Assembly: GCA_021796215.1 (NCBI GenBank)
Contig: JAJYOK010000004.1
Coordinates: 120,029-184,028, forward strand
Direction: 5' to 3'
Origin: Bacteroidota bacterium
GTDB lineage: Bacteria > Bacteroidota > Ignavibacteria > UBA10030 > UBA8401
Length of the DNA: 64,000 nucleotides
A program made the position numbers and the translations under genes. Of this stretch, positions 43,105 to 53,700 are shown piece by piece. The notes beneath the pieces are model-generated. The model searched no databases. It saw only the letters and a list, made by a program, of their open reading frames with translations, and was not told where the DNA came from. Every line of letters begins with the position of its first letter. Within the stretch, counting starts at the first letter, position 1.

Positions 43105-43527
43105 TTAATCCGGGACTTTCTCTTTAATATTGCCCGTCTCATCCACCACCCATACATTGAAAACGCCGTTGTTATTGAAATCCACCACCGACGTTGCCTG
43201 AGCAGTAAATCCCTTCTCATCGGCAGCAGTGATCTCAATCTTATAGCGTGCCCGTCCGCTTTCGGTCACCAATTTTTCCTGCTCGAAACCTATGTCGGTG
43301 AGCGATTGCGAGTAGCGGTCGTTCTCGAATTTGTAGCTTTGCTCCAGCGTGTAGACTTGTTTGAGCATAAGCTGCGCTTCGGTCATCTTCGCTTTTGTTA
43401 CAACAGGGCGAAGGCGCGGCAGCGCTAAAAGCACCAGTACACCGATAATGACCAAGACGACCATGAGTTCGGTCATAGAGAAACCGGAATCGTTTCTCTG
43501 ATTTTGTTGTAGTATCGTTTTTCTCAT
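43105..43527 (-). CDS. Type IV pilin / major pseudopilin (GspG-like)
   Basis: A 140-aa prepilin with a short basic leader, cleavage site G15-F16 and E20 at +5, followed by the hydrophobic helix (MTELMVVLVIIGVLVLLALPRLRPV). The rest has the Tyr-rich KQVYTLEQSYKFENDRYSQSLTDIGF segment typical of GspG/PilE pilins, and a C-terminal part with an acidic FNNNGVFNVWVVDE strand. It is one of four prepilin-like genes in the locus. It overlaps the YCF48-like gene by 4 bp. Confidence 0.85.
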   Translation of the reverse strand: MRKTILQQNQRNDSGFSMTELMVVLVIIGVLVLLALPRLRPVVTKAKMTEAQLMLKQVYTLEQSYKFENDRYSQSLTDIGFEQEKLVTESGRARYKIEITAADEKGFTAQATSVVDFNNNGVFNVWVVDETGNIKEKVPD

Positions 43528-45650
43528 CGTATCAACTGCATCTTTCGTGTTGAGACATAAACCTGTGAAGGGTTATCTATGGATTGCGCCTCTAACCTGC
43601 AAAAATACAATCCGCTCGCAATGTTTGCGCTCCAGCGGACAGAATACACTCCTGCAGATTGTTCCTGATTAATCAAATCGTTCACTTCTCTTCCTAGAAT
43701 ATCAAAGATCTTTATCTTTACTTTTGCTCCATTGGGGATACTATATTGGATGATCGTTGTTCCGTTAAATGGATTGGGGTAATTCTGGTATAATACAAAC
43801 CTGCGCGGAATATTTCCTAATGCGATTCTATCTTTCTGTATTTCCATTACTCCCGCTGACGTAGTACGAAGGATTGTTCCATTATCTCCAACGATCATCC
43901 CTGCCGTGGAATCAATTAAGGAAATTGCATAATAATTGTTCACACTTTCGCCGTTTTGATGAATCCACGTGGTTCCACCATCAGTCGTTCGGAGAACTGT
44001 CCCGTTATATCCGACTGCCGAGCCAACGTTAGCATTGACAAAGGAAACACCCCACAGGTCATTGCCAGTCCCGCTCACTTGACTGTTCCATGTGGTTCCA
44101 CCATCTGTCGTGCGCAAAATTGTCCCTCCAGCCCCAACCGCCGTTCCTCTCGTAGCATCAGAAAAATAAACCCCATTCAGAGTCTTTGTTGAACCGCTCG
44201 CCTGCTGTGACCATGTAGCTCCGGCATTGGTTGAATGTAAAATCAGTCCCCCACCCCCGACAACTGTTCCTGTATCGGAATCGGTGAAATACACTCCTTG
44301 AAGCGCGAACGTGGATCCACTCTCCTGACTTGTCCATGTCGTTCCCCCATTCGTGGTATGAAGAATGGCGCCGAGATACCCAACAGCAGTCCCGTCTTCA
44401 GGATTGGCAAAATAGACTCCTTGCAATAAACTGATCGCAGGATCATTTTGTGCTGTCCAGTTATTGCCGCCATCGGTTGTATGGAGAATCATTTCTCCCA
44501 CTATCGTCCCGTTGTTTGCATCGGGGAAATCTACTCCCCAGAACAGGATATCCTTAAAGCCACTTGCAAGTTTACTCCATGTACTGCCGCCGTCCGTCGT
44601 ATGAAGGATAGTGCTCAAACCGACAATTGTCCCTGTCTGTGCGTTGGTAAAGCTCACTCCGCGCAAAGGGAAGGTGATGCCGCTCGATTGATTAGTCCAT
44701 GTCGTTCCACCATTCGTCGTGTGAAGAATTGTTCCCCCATCTCCAACCGCTGTACCTGTTTTACCATCAACAAATGAAACTCCACCGAGGCTTCGATTTG
44801 ACCAACCAGTTTGATTCAACCACGTCTTTCCACCATTTGTCGTATGAAAAATTACAGCTCCGACATCGTCAGCACCGACAATAGTTCCTATTTGTGTCGA
44901 GGTGAAAGAAACGCCGGTCAATGAATACACAGTCCATGTTGTCTGCGCGTTCCATGTTGCTCCTGCGTCAGTCGTATGCAGAAGCGCGCCCGCCATTCCC
45001 ACGGCAGTTCCAACCAGCGAATCAACAAACGACACTGCAAGAAGCGCAATGCTATTATCCTTCTGTGTAACCCACTCGACTCCTCCATTCGTTGTCCTGA
45101 GAATAACGCCGCTGTTTCCAACTGCTGTGCAGTTGTTCGTGTCTGTGCAACTCACCCCCCACAAACGGTATATCGTTCCGCTCATTTGGGGTGTCCATGT
45201 CTCTCCGCCATTGGTGGTTCGCAGAATCGTCCCGTTGTCTCCAACAACTGTTCCAACGTCAGTATTTGTAAAAGAGACAGAACAGAGAAGATTCGTTGTG
45301 CCGCTTGTTTGCTTTACCCATGTCTTCCCCCCATTCGTTGTATGTACTATCGTGCCAGAATCTCCCACTGCTGTTCCATACGAAGCATTGGCAAAACAAA
45401 CGCTTAAAAGAAGATTTGTAGTGCCACTGTATTGGCTTATCCAATTAACGCCGCCATTAGTGGTGCGTAGAATTGTACCAAAATCTCCCACGATTGTTCC
45501 TGTGTTGTCATCAATGAATGAAACTCCATAGAGAGGATTTCCTTGCGGCAGCGGATTTTCCCACTGCCAAGCTGATTGGGCATCGGCGTCCCTTAAACCC
45601 ACGATGAGTATCAAAAGAATAGAAAAGAAATATTTTGGCTGCACTATCAT
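43524..45650 (-). CDS. Secreted YCF48-like beta-propeller repeat protein with T9SS sorting domain
   Basis: A 708-aa protein with a signal peptide (MIVQPKYFFSILLILIVGL, cleavage near ADAQ), about fourteen repeats of roughly 43 residues of the form VGDxGTILRTTNGGxTW (YCF48/sialidase-like propeller blades), and a T9SS type A tail (LYQNYPNPFNGTTIIQYS, KIFDILGREV, ASGLYFCRLEA). The repeats are BNR-like surface folds in this phylum, with no photosystem role. The ATG at 45650 is preferred to a TTG at 45683. It lies between the HEAT-like gene and the pilin gene and probably sits on the cell surface as an adhesin or binding protein. Confidence 0.85.
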   Translation of the reverse strand: MIVQPKYFFSILLILIVGLRDADAQSAWQWENPLPQGNPLYGVSFIDDNTGTIVGDFGTILRTTNGGVNWISQYSGTTNLLLSVCFANASYGTAVGDSGTIVHTTNGGKTWVKQTSGTTNLLCSVSFTNTDVGTVVGDNGTILRTTNGGETWTPQMSGTIYRLWGVSCTDTNNCTAVGNSGVILRTTNGGVEWVTQKDNSIALLAVSFVDSLVGTAVGMAGALLHTTDAGATWNAQTTWTVYSLTGVSFTSTQIGTIVGADDVGAVIFHTTNGGKTWLNQTGWSNRSLGGVSFVDGKTGTAVGDGGTILHTTNGGTTWTNQSSGITFPLRGVSFTNAQTGTIVGLSTILHTTDGGSTWSKLASGFKDILFWGVDFPDANNGTIVGEMILHTTDGGNNWTAQNDPAISLLQGVYFANPEDGTAVGYLGAILHTTNGGTTWTSQESGSTFALQGVYFTDSDTGTVVGGGGLILHSTNAGATWSQQASGSTKTLNGVYFSDATRGTAVGAGGTILRTTDGGTTWNSQVSGTGNDLWGVSFVNANVGSAVGYNGTVLRTTDGGTTWIHQNGESVNNYYAISLIDSTAGMIVGDNGTILRTTSAGVMEIQKDRIALGNIPRRFVLYQNYPNPFNGTTIIQYSIPNGAKVKIKIFDILGREVNDLINQEQSAGVYSVRWSANIASGLYFCRLEAQSIDNPSQVYVSTRKMQLIR

Positions 45651-45701
45651 TTTCAGGGCTGCAAAGAAATGTTGTTGGAACAATTGAATGAGGACGAACG
45701 C

Positions 45702-46478
45702 TTATTTCAGTGCAACTTCAAAATGCCCTGTATCCTTGTTCCACACAAGCTTGCCACAATTTTCTTTCCACCAAAGCTGCCGAAATGTTTCAGGAGCCAT
45801 CTCTTGTTGCCCACCGCCTGCTTTGATTCTCGCCTCCTTAAATTGTGGGTCGCCAAAATCCAACCCCAACCAACACACTAAACCGTCGCTGGCAATTTGA
45901 CTGACCGTTTTCTGTAGAGTGCCATCGTAGGTCGGATCGTCAGCACAGCGGAACAACACATCGAGGATATTCTCCGCAGGAGTGAGTCCTTCACTCCGCA
46001 CTTTATCATAATAGGTTTTCGCCACAGCGTTGAGAGCGAAAGCGCGAATCTCCGGCAATTTATGCGTGACCGCTGCTTGGACAAGCACGATCATCGCTGA
46101 ATCGCTGCCGATAGTTACCAAAGCGGAAACAGCATAGAATCTTCCTTGAGGAAAATCAAATGAGCTGTCTCCCGTATCAACCGGCACTGCTTGTGAACTG
46201 CGCACCCTCTCAGAAAACAGGATCTCTCTCAATCCTGATATGGCACTCGCTCCCCTTTCGCTAACAGTTTTTACCGCAACCTTTGGATCAAGATCTTTTC
46301 CTGTCGAAAGAAAAAAATCGGTGATTTCCTGAGCACTTGGCACAGCTGAAAGTGGGGGCGTCACTGTAGACGCTATCACATTATTGGCTGGCGGCGTGAC
46401 ACTTACTTGTGTGCTGTCTTGTGCATAAAGAATGATCGAGAACACACTAACGAGCAGGACAAAAATAGTTGACTTCAT
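45702..46478 (-). CDS. Secreted HEAT-repeat-like protein, paralogue 2
   Basis: A 258-aa protein with a signal peptide (cleavage near LYAQ), a low-complexity linker rich in Thr/Pro/Val (30-60) and helical repeats (FYAVSALVTIGSDSAMIVLVQAAVTHKLPEIRAFALNAVAKTYY). It shares its layout and its C-terminal VWNKDTGHFEV with the gene at 26072-26815. It follows the Rhs2-immunity pair and Rhs remnant exactly as the other paralogue follows the Rhs1 array. Function unknown. Confidence 0.7.
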   Translation of the reverse strand: MKSTIFVLLVSVFSIILYAQDSTQVSVTPPANNVIASTVTPPLSAVPSAQEITDFFLSTGKDLDPKVAVKTVSERGASAISGLREILFSERVRSSQAVPVDTGDSSFDFPQGRFYAVSALVTIGSDSAMIVLVQAAVTHKLPEIRAFALNAVAKTYYDKVRSEGLTPAENILDVLFRCADDPTYDGTLQKTVSQIASDGLVCWLGLDFGDPQFKEARIKAGGGQQEMAPETFRQLWWKENCGKLVWNKDTGHFEVALK

Positions 46479-46563
46479 AATGCACCCTCATAAAATGGTT
46501 TCTAAAAATATCTTTGTTATTTCTTTTTGAGCGGTTGAGCTCACTTTGTTTTTTCATCTGTGT

Positions 46564-46778
46564 TCAACCGTAATTTGTGCTAATGCATTTAATGTGCGCG
46601 GGGTCCGCCGCATAGAACATTCCAAGATTGCTGTCATACATTCTCGCTCGGAAATTATGCAGGTTCGTTTCCAAATCAAACTCTCCGCCTACGCTACCGC
46701 TCCGGCGGACAGGCTGTCCGGTAAAGCAATACGGACTGCTCACATTTTGTGTTGCCCGCTGTAATGTGCCATATACGG
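46564..46778 (-). pseudogene. Degenerate Rhs C-terminal remnant related to Rhs2
   Basis: Minus-strand translation gives YGTLQRATQNVSSPYCFTGQ, an insert (PVRRSGSVGG), EFDLETNLHNFRARMYDSN and LGMFYAADPAH, then an unrelated end and a stop at 46564-46566. Rhs2 reads YGTVGRATQNVSSPYRFTGQ directly joined to EFDLETSMHNFRARMYDSN at 48.61-48.79 kb. So this is a tip fragment copied from or shared with Rhs2, with a repeat inserted in frame. No toxin tip remains. Confidence 0.85.
46684..46722. repeat. Palindromic repeat inserted in the Rhs2-type remnant
   Basis: TCCGCC (46684-46689) and GGCGGA (46704-46709) with a 14-bp centre, then CAGGCTGTCCGG. It encodes the PVRRSGSVGG insert absent from Rhs2 and resembles the repeats in pilO and pilB (same GGCGGRCAGG end). 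Confidence 0.75.
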
Positions 46779-46783
46779 AGCGT

Positions 46784-47710
46784 CTATTGATGTTCTAAAG
46801 AATTATCAAATAATTTTGATATTGGAATTATTGTAATCAATGCATTCTTATTCTTTCGTGTAAGGACGTAAATGTTTTTGTTCCGCAGTTTCCAATGTTC
46901 TTCAGGATGTTCTGCAAAGGATTTTCCAAGTTCTTTCTCTGGTATCCAGGCTTCAACGATCTTTTCACCAGTTTTATCGCTCAACAAAAACTCATATTTA
47001 TTATCTACAAAATACGGAGGACCTTTTTTGACATGTTTTCCTAATACCCAGTGGCAAAAAATATAACTATTATCAGATTCTCCAATAAACCAAAAATCTG
47101 GAAACGTTCTTTCCGACTTAAGGTGATCTGTAACACCCTTTAATAAGCTTGAGGGAAGATCATTAGAGTTCTTTACTTGCCCGCGAAATTCCCCGTTCAG
47201 AGTATATTTTAAGAACACAGTCTCTGTTTTTATTGTAATAGGTTCTCCATAATTAAAAACCTTCATCACAATAAAAGAGTCAACATAACAAAACGAGTTC
47301 ACAACATTCTTTAATAACTGTGGATGTTGTACAATTACTTTACCATCTTCAGAATCTAAAATGGTCAACGTGTTCTTTCCATATTTATTATCAAAAATAA
47401 AAACCTTTCCACTCTCGACTTTTATACGGCTAGGTAGGAACTGAGTATATGTTTTGCGGAATAAAACTTTCTTTTCAGGAGATATCTTTACTAATGTTGC
47501 AGGCTTTCCATCCAAAAAGTACAGATTCCCCGAAGAATCAACATCAAACCCTTCAATGAAGTAATCTTTGTACTCATTACTGTAGTAATATGGAACACTT
47601 TTCGAATTGGAAAGCGAAATTTCTATCTGGGCAAATTGTCCTTTATTTGTTTGACCGAGCAAGGGTATTGCATACAGTGTTAATGAAATAACAAAAAAAA
47701 GTCTTTGCAT
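46784..47710 (-). CDS. Exported six-bladed-propeller-like protein, candidate immunity protein for Rhs2
   Basis: A 308-aa protein with a signal peptide (MQRLFFVISLTLYAIPLLGQ) and repeated strand motifs (GFDVDSSGNLYFLDGKPATLVKISPEKKVLF) of the NHL/6-bladed propeller kind. The ATG at 47710 has AAGGAGG in front of it and starts almost at the Rhs2 stop (47712). Because Rhs2 ends in a peptidoglycan-type NlpC/P60 peptidase, a protein that goes to the periplasm is the expected type of immunity partner. Its identity as immunity rests on position and localisation only. Confidence 0.65.
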   Translation of the reverse strand: MQRLFFVISLTLYAIPLLGQTNKGQFAQIEISLSNSKSVPYYYSNEYKDYFIEGFDVDSSGNLYFLDGKPATLVKISPEKKVLFRKTYTQFLPSRIKVESGKVFIFDNKYGKNTLTILDSEDGKVIVQHPQLLKNVVNSFCYVDSFIVMKVFNYGEPITIKTETVFLKYTLNGEFRGQVKNSNDLPSSLLKGVTDHLKSERTFPDFWFIGESDNSYIFCHWVLGKHVKKGPPYFVDNKYEFLLSDKTGEKIVEAWIPEKELGKSFAEHPEEHWKLRNKNIYVLTRKNKNALITIIPISKLFDNSLEHQ

Positions 47711-47711
47711 T

Positions 47712-50700
47712 TTAACGTCCTCCTTGTCTATAGACAATCGGATATCCATGATTATTTAACCACCACACCGCGTCGTGTGTATATCCAGTGGGATTACCTT
47801 CTCTTCCATGAGCATGAAATAGGCTTCCATCACCTGCATAAAATGCAGTATGATCATTGCTCCAGACAAACAAATCACCTTCTTGAACAAAATTTAAGAA
47901 GTCATCTGGAGAAGTTGTGGGCGGCGAAATGTTAATCCAATCTCCAGGTGGTTGTGTACCACTTTTCGTTGTCCATACATGATCCCTGTTGCCCGTTGCA
48001 AGGCAAACTAGTGCAGAGCAGTCAATCCCTACTCCATAAGGGTCAATTTTCCCATAAGCATATGGAACGTCCTTGTAGTTCAAAGCATTCTGATAATAAC
48101 TTCTTCCATTCCCCGGCACCCATACCGTTTCTGTTTGCCACTCCATCGTTGGAGGCGCTATCTGGACTATTTCACCTTTGCTGTTTGTTGTGTAAGCACC
48201 GTCAGTACCAGTTCCATAATAGATTGTTTGCCAGTATCCACCGTTTCCTCTAAACACAGTAGTTCCCATTGCATATATTGGATTGTTATTCTCATCATGA
48301 CCAACAACCTGTGGTGAACTGAAAACATCCACTTGGCCAATAATATATCCGCCATTACCATCAGGCAGTGCACCTACTGGTGTATTCGGATAATTTCCAA
48401 ATGCATCTGTGCCGTTAGGCCCAGCATAACTTGCATCGAACGTGCCACCACCCCCGCCGCCCAATAAACCCATGTCACTTTCCCAGAGATGTCTTAAAAT
48501 GTCGTCCATCGACGGCTGACCTGGAGCCATCGCTGTCATCATGCCCGTTGGATCAACAAACGAGACCGGATTCCCGCCTGCATACCCATAGCGAGAATGT
48601 GTTTGGTGTGCCGGGTCTGCCGCGTAGAACATCCCAAGGTTGCTGTCATACATTCTCGCTCTGAAGTTGTGCATGCTCGTTTCCAGATCAAACTCCTGTC
48701 CCGTAAACCGATACGGGCTGCTCACGTTTTGTGTTGCGCGGCCCACGGTGCCATAGGCATCATAGTCGTACGCTGCATTCGCTGTGGTGCCCGATGAGGA
48801 AGCAACCCGCACCGAGCCTAAGTGGTCTTTGTGGATGTAATACCATGTTGAGTTCACGCGCATGGCTATCAAACCGGTTGGTCCATACACATACGTTCGC
48901 TCGGTGCCATCGCTCACCTTTTCCATTAACGGGTAATCGCTGCCGCCGTGGAGATAGAGTGTGCTGGTCGAAGAAGTTTCTGTTGTCGTTGATTTCAGAA
49001 CTCTTTGCTTGGCACCGCCATACTCGAAGTACGTGTTCTGGTAAATTACAGTACTGACCGCAGACATCGTTAACTCTGTGAACGGGTCGTAGGTAAACTG
49101 AAACTGCGTCGGAGCGGAAACGGTGAGATTACCAGTTACATCGTACGTATAGTTTCCACTGCCAGTGTTCTGCACTTGATTGTTTCCTGTGTAATATGTG
49201 TAGGTCAGATTCGAACCTGTTCCGCGCTTGATTGTTTTGATATTGCTGTTCTTGTCATAGCTTGTCGCAGCGCCGACACCAACATCCATCGCGGCAAGTG
49301 TATTGTCGGCTGTGATCAACCTCCCAAAATTGTCATACTGAAATTTATACCCGAGCGTGGAATATCCTTCAATCGGATAACTGGACGTATCAGTTGCAAT
49401 GATCCCGTGATAGAATCCTTCGTTGGAATTGTATCCGCCGCTGCTGTACGCGATCTTTTCTGTAAAGAGGTTGCTGCTGATACTCGTGAGCCATCCATGA
49501 ACGTCATATCCGAATGTTCTCGGTTGGGTTGGCGCTCCCACCGGATTCAGCGTCTCGGTTGCCATCTGTCCTTTAGTGTCATAGGCATAGTTGGCAAACG
49601 GGTTGCCGCTGACTTGCCCAACCTGTGTCACCCTTCCGACTTGATCGTATTGGTACGTGACGTTCACAGCAGAATAGGAGCTTGCAGGATAATCAATTTC
49701 TGTTGCTCTTCGCAACAGATCATATTGATAGTTAGTAATGTAACTTGTTGAGGAATTGTAATCTATCACCTTCTGGCTCACCGATGTGACGTTGCCAAAT
49801 TTATCATATGTAAAATACTCTTCGACTTCAGCAACACTATCATCGTCATTGTTTGTGAGGACAGAAGAAAGCTTTCCGACCAAATTTCCGCTACCAGTGC
49901 TGCCCGCATCATAGGTGTACTTCTTCCGCCACGTTAGAGGTGTTGTCGGATAACTCGGACTTGTGTTGGCATAATTCTGCAACGTCGATCCATCCCCCCA
50001 TGAAATGCTTGTAATATATCCTTTTTCAAGTACTCTGCCAAATGAGTCGTATTTCCAATACAAAACCTTGTTGGGACTTGAGGCAAGACCAAGGGAATCG
50101 ATCATGAACCGCAGGCGACCTGCCTTGTCATAAATATACTTGGAAGTTCCTTCATCAGGGTTTTTCTTTTGTGTAAGCTGACCTAAAAAGTTGTAAGTAT
50201 AGATCGTGGAATCCCCTTTCGGAGCGATCTGGATGACAGGCTCACTCAAAAAATTATAGGTCGTTTTTGTCGTGAGTGTATCGCCACCGCCTGTCTCTGC
50301 GTACACTGACGATTGAACCACTCTCCCGAGTCTATCCGCATATTGACGCGAGTCAATCCAAGGCGTGCTTCCGCTATTGCTCTGCTTTTGTTTCACCTGC
50401 GCGTACTGATAAACGATGCCATCACTCAAGGTGGCTGAGCCGTAGTCATGCAGGATAGCTTCGTCCGACACGGAGTAGCCGACTTGTTTATCCACGCTAT
50501 CCCGCGATAACGGATCGGGCTTGAACACTGTTTCCGTATAGGGATTTGAGATGCCAAAAATAGAAATTGCGTGTGATGAGTAGGATGCGTCGTACTTATA
50601 CGAAGTGTTGCATGAATACGGCCGCCAGTTTCTGAATGCCCTCCCAAGAGAATCATATTCCACTGCAGCAACCAAATCGTTAAAGCCATCATGAGTGTGG

Positions 50701-53700
50701 CTCTGGATGGTTCTGCCCAGGCCGTCGGAATACAGAGTGTTCACAGAAGCATTGTAATGACTTAGAATCTCCGATCCGCTGAGTGCCCGATTATAGATTT
50801 TTACTTCGTCCATAGTGCCATTCAATGCATACGCAAGGTCGGGCGCATATGACGGAGAGGAATTGTTAGAATTATGCATGATGCCAAGATAGAGCGTCGA
50901 TGGATTTGGCCCGCATCCGCTTCTTGGCGTATACGAAATTGTAATGCCGCCAATATTGACGCTCCCATCAAGCTGACCGTTGACATAGACACGCAAATAT
51001 GTACCGTCATACGTCCCTGCGACGTGATACCACTTGCCTGTTTGAAGAACGGTAGAGCCATTCACCGCTTTCCACGCACCCGATGCATTACCGAGAACTA
51101 ATGTAAGATTGCCGGACGCGCTGGTGCACAAATAATAACCGCGGCCATCCGCCCACGCTCCGGAAACACTGGCACATACCATCGTTACTGAGGCAGTCGA
51201 AGAAAAGTTGACCCACGCCTCAATCGTCGGCTGAGCGACCTGATACGCTGCGTCCAACGGTGCATATGAGTAGCTGCTTGTTGAACCGCTGAACGTCAAA
51301 GCGCCACCCATAGATCCTTTTGTGGAGGTGAGGCCAATTGTCGTGGAGATTGTTCCAGTCATCTCATCCGTTACACTCCCCTCAAGTCTCCAATACCCAG
51401 CTAATCCGCTCTTTGAGAAACCTTGGGGGTATGTGATTGTTTCAGAGTAATCAGGATCGCTGCTTGTGAATGTTCCGCCATGGCCATCCCTTGAATAGTA
51501 ATAGTAGCGCTGCGACAAGACGGCGTCATCGGTATTAGTCGTACTAATAATGCGCCCAAATCCATCATATTGATAATAGGTTGAGGTACCATTGACATCA
51601 GTAGTGCTTGTGACTTGACGAGTGGAGGGATTATATCCGGTGGAAGTTACCAGAGCACCAGCAGAATACATTCTCACGTTATCAATATACCAGATTGTAT
51701 TTACCGTAGCGTATCCGTAATTGCCGAATTCGATCTTCTGAAATCCCGTAGTAGAGGTACGGAATCCACCCGCGGAGATCATCCGCACGCCGTCAACGTA
51801 ATAATCCGCAGTCGAGGTTGCGGCATTGGCAACGATCTTGAAATGATATTTCTTTCCAACAGTCAAGCCGGACTTGATTGTTTTCCATCCCCCCGTGTCG
51901 AGATAATACCATGTTTCGTTGTTGATCGCTGTCCAGACTGCTTCTTCTGTATGTGGAGAATTAAGACTAGCGCCATGAACGCCATCCCACTGCCCGCCTC
52001 CCATGGCAATCGTCAAATCCCAACTGTCGCTATCAGCAATCTTGAGATCAAATTCAAAAACGGTGCTTCCTGTGATTTCAGAACCGTTGTCATGCAAAAT
52101 GTGATCGTTTTCTTCGCTCACAGCGCTTCCGTAGTCTGTCTGTTTCATAGAGCCGTTTTCGTTTGCCCACGTCGTATTCCCTTGTGTATAATTATCGGTA
52201 ATTGTCCAGCCGGCAAGATCGCCGTCTTCAAAATCGTCAACAAATACTTGCGACGGTGTTGCGTTTACTGCTGTCGCTACCGGAAGTGTCGAATTGTATC
52301 CATAGAGTGTTGTCGTGCGAACTTTGTCAATGTTGTCGCTTTGCGTGATATGACCGTACGAATCCCGGCTCACGATGCTGTCGGTGGTTATCCAATTCGC
52401 ACCGTCATATGTTAGTGAACGGAGGGGCCTGTAGTTGCCATCATATTCTGTTCTCTTTTTGGAAATAAGTATTCCTCCATCATAATTTGCAGTAATCTGG
52501 GCTGAAGCCATTCCTGTGCCAGCATATGCGGTGAGATAGTAGGTTCTTCCTCTTTGCCCTATGAATGAGCCAGAACCGGAACTGCCGTCACATCTTGCAA
52601 TGTCGGGCCTCCCAGGGGCTGTTCCCACATAGTCATATCCGTTATCGTTCACATAGCTATATGTCACTGTCTGATCCCCCATAGTTGAAATAGTGAATTT
52701 AGCAGAATCAATAGCTCCACCGCCATTGGCGAAAGCTGATATTTGAGACATTTGACCTACTGCAGAATCAGCCTTCTCATAAATCTGAGAGAGCATGTTA
52801 GCTGTCTTCATCGAAGAATATTGTGAGAACGCATATGTTAAGTTCGTCACCTTATCCCGAACGCCGCCAATGTCCGATTGTACCCCAACAATATTGGTGA
52901 CTTTTGAAATCTCTCCGTTCGTGTCGTTGTAGGCGTAATATGCCGCTTTCGTAATACCGTCAACGTACGATGTATCGGCTGTTTTTCTCACCTGATATAA
53001 ATACCATTTATTTGGATCTTGATGTGTCGCAAACGTCGGGATTTCTCGATCAACAAGCGTCACACCTCCTTGTTTATATCGTTCCACCCTTGTCATTGCA
53101 CCGCGCAGCCGCGGTTGTGAAAGAACATTGGAAAACGAAGTTGTCGTTGAGCCTCCTTGTCCTGTAGCAAGAGAATCCTTCACCCAACCATAACCTGCGT
53201 ATGTTAGAGAAGGATCAAACGTTGGGGCCGCGTCAAAAGAATAGTTTCTGGTGACAACGCTCGTACTCGTCCCCATGTTGCTATTTTGCGTTACTTGTGA
53301 TGCACGGTAGACTGTGATTGAGCTTCCAAAATTCTTGTCAATATCGTGGAAGAAATTGGTGAGACAGTCTCCGTTCTTATCAAACGACCCGATAAGCCTT
53401 CCGCCGACAATGACCTGCGTCGAATCTCCCGTTATGCCGGCCATAGCGTAAGTTTCCCTTTCATTGGAATTCCAACTTGAAGGATTTGTGCGGTCTAACT
53501 TAAATGCTCCTATCGTGGGTTCACCATAATCTTGCCCAGTACCTATCACAACAACCATAATAGCAGAAATATAATCATCGCTGAGAATCATATTGGGAGA
53601 ATATTGACTTCTATATGGCATGATTGAACAATAATGTTGTTGGATTGATCCTGCATCATCATAGACACCAGTTGCTCGGTTCCAGCTATAGCCGAAAATT

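Noticed and set aside
42972..43238. A minus-strand reading frame of 88 codons over the pilin end and spacer
   Set aside because: Overlaps the real pilin gene in another frame and translates the MITE-like spacer; no ribosome site or familiar sequence.
43524..45650. YCF48-like repeats as a photosystem II assembly factor
   Set aside because: The gene has a T9SS tail and no photosynthesis neighbours; the repeats are a general surface propeller fold in this group.
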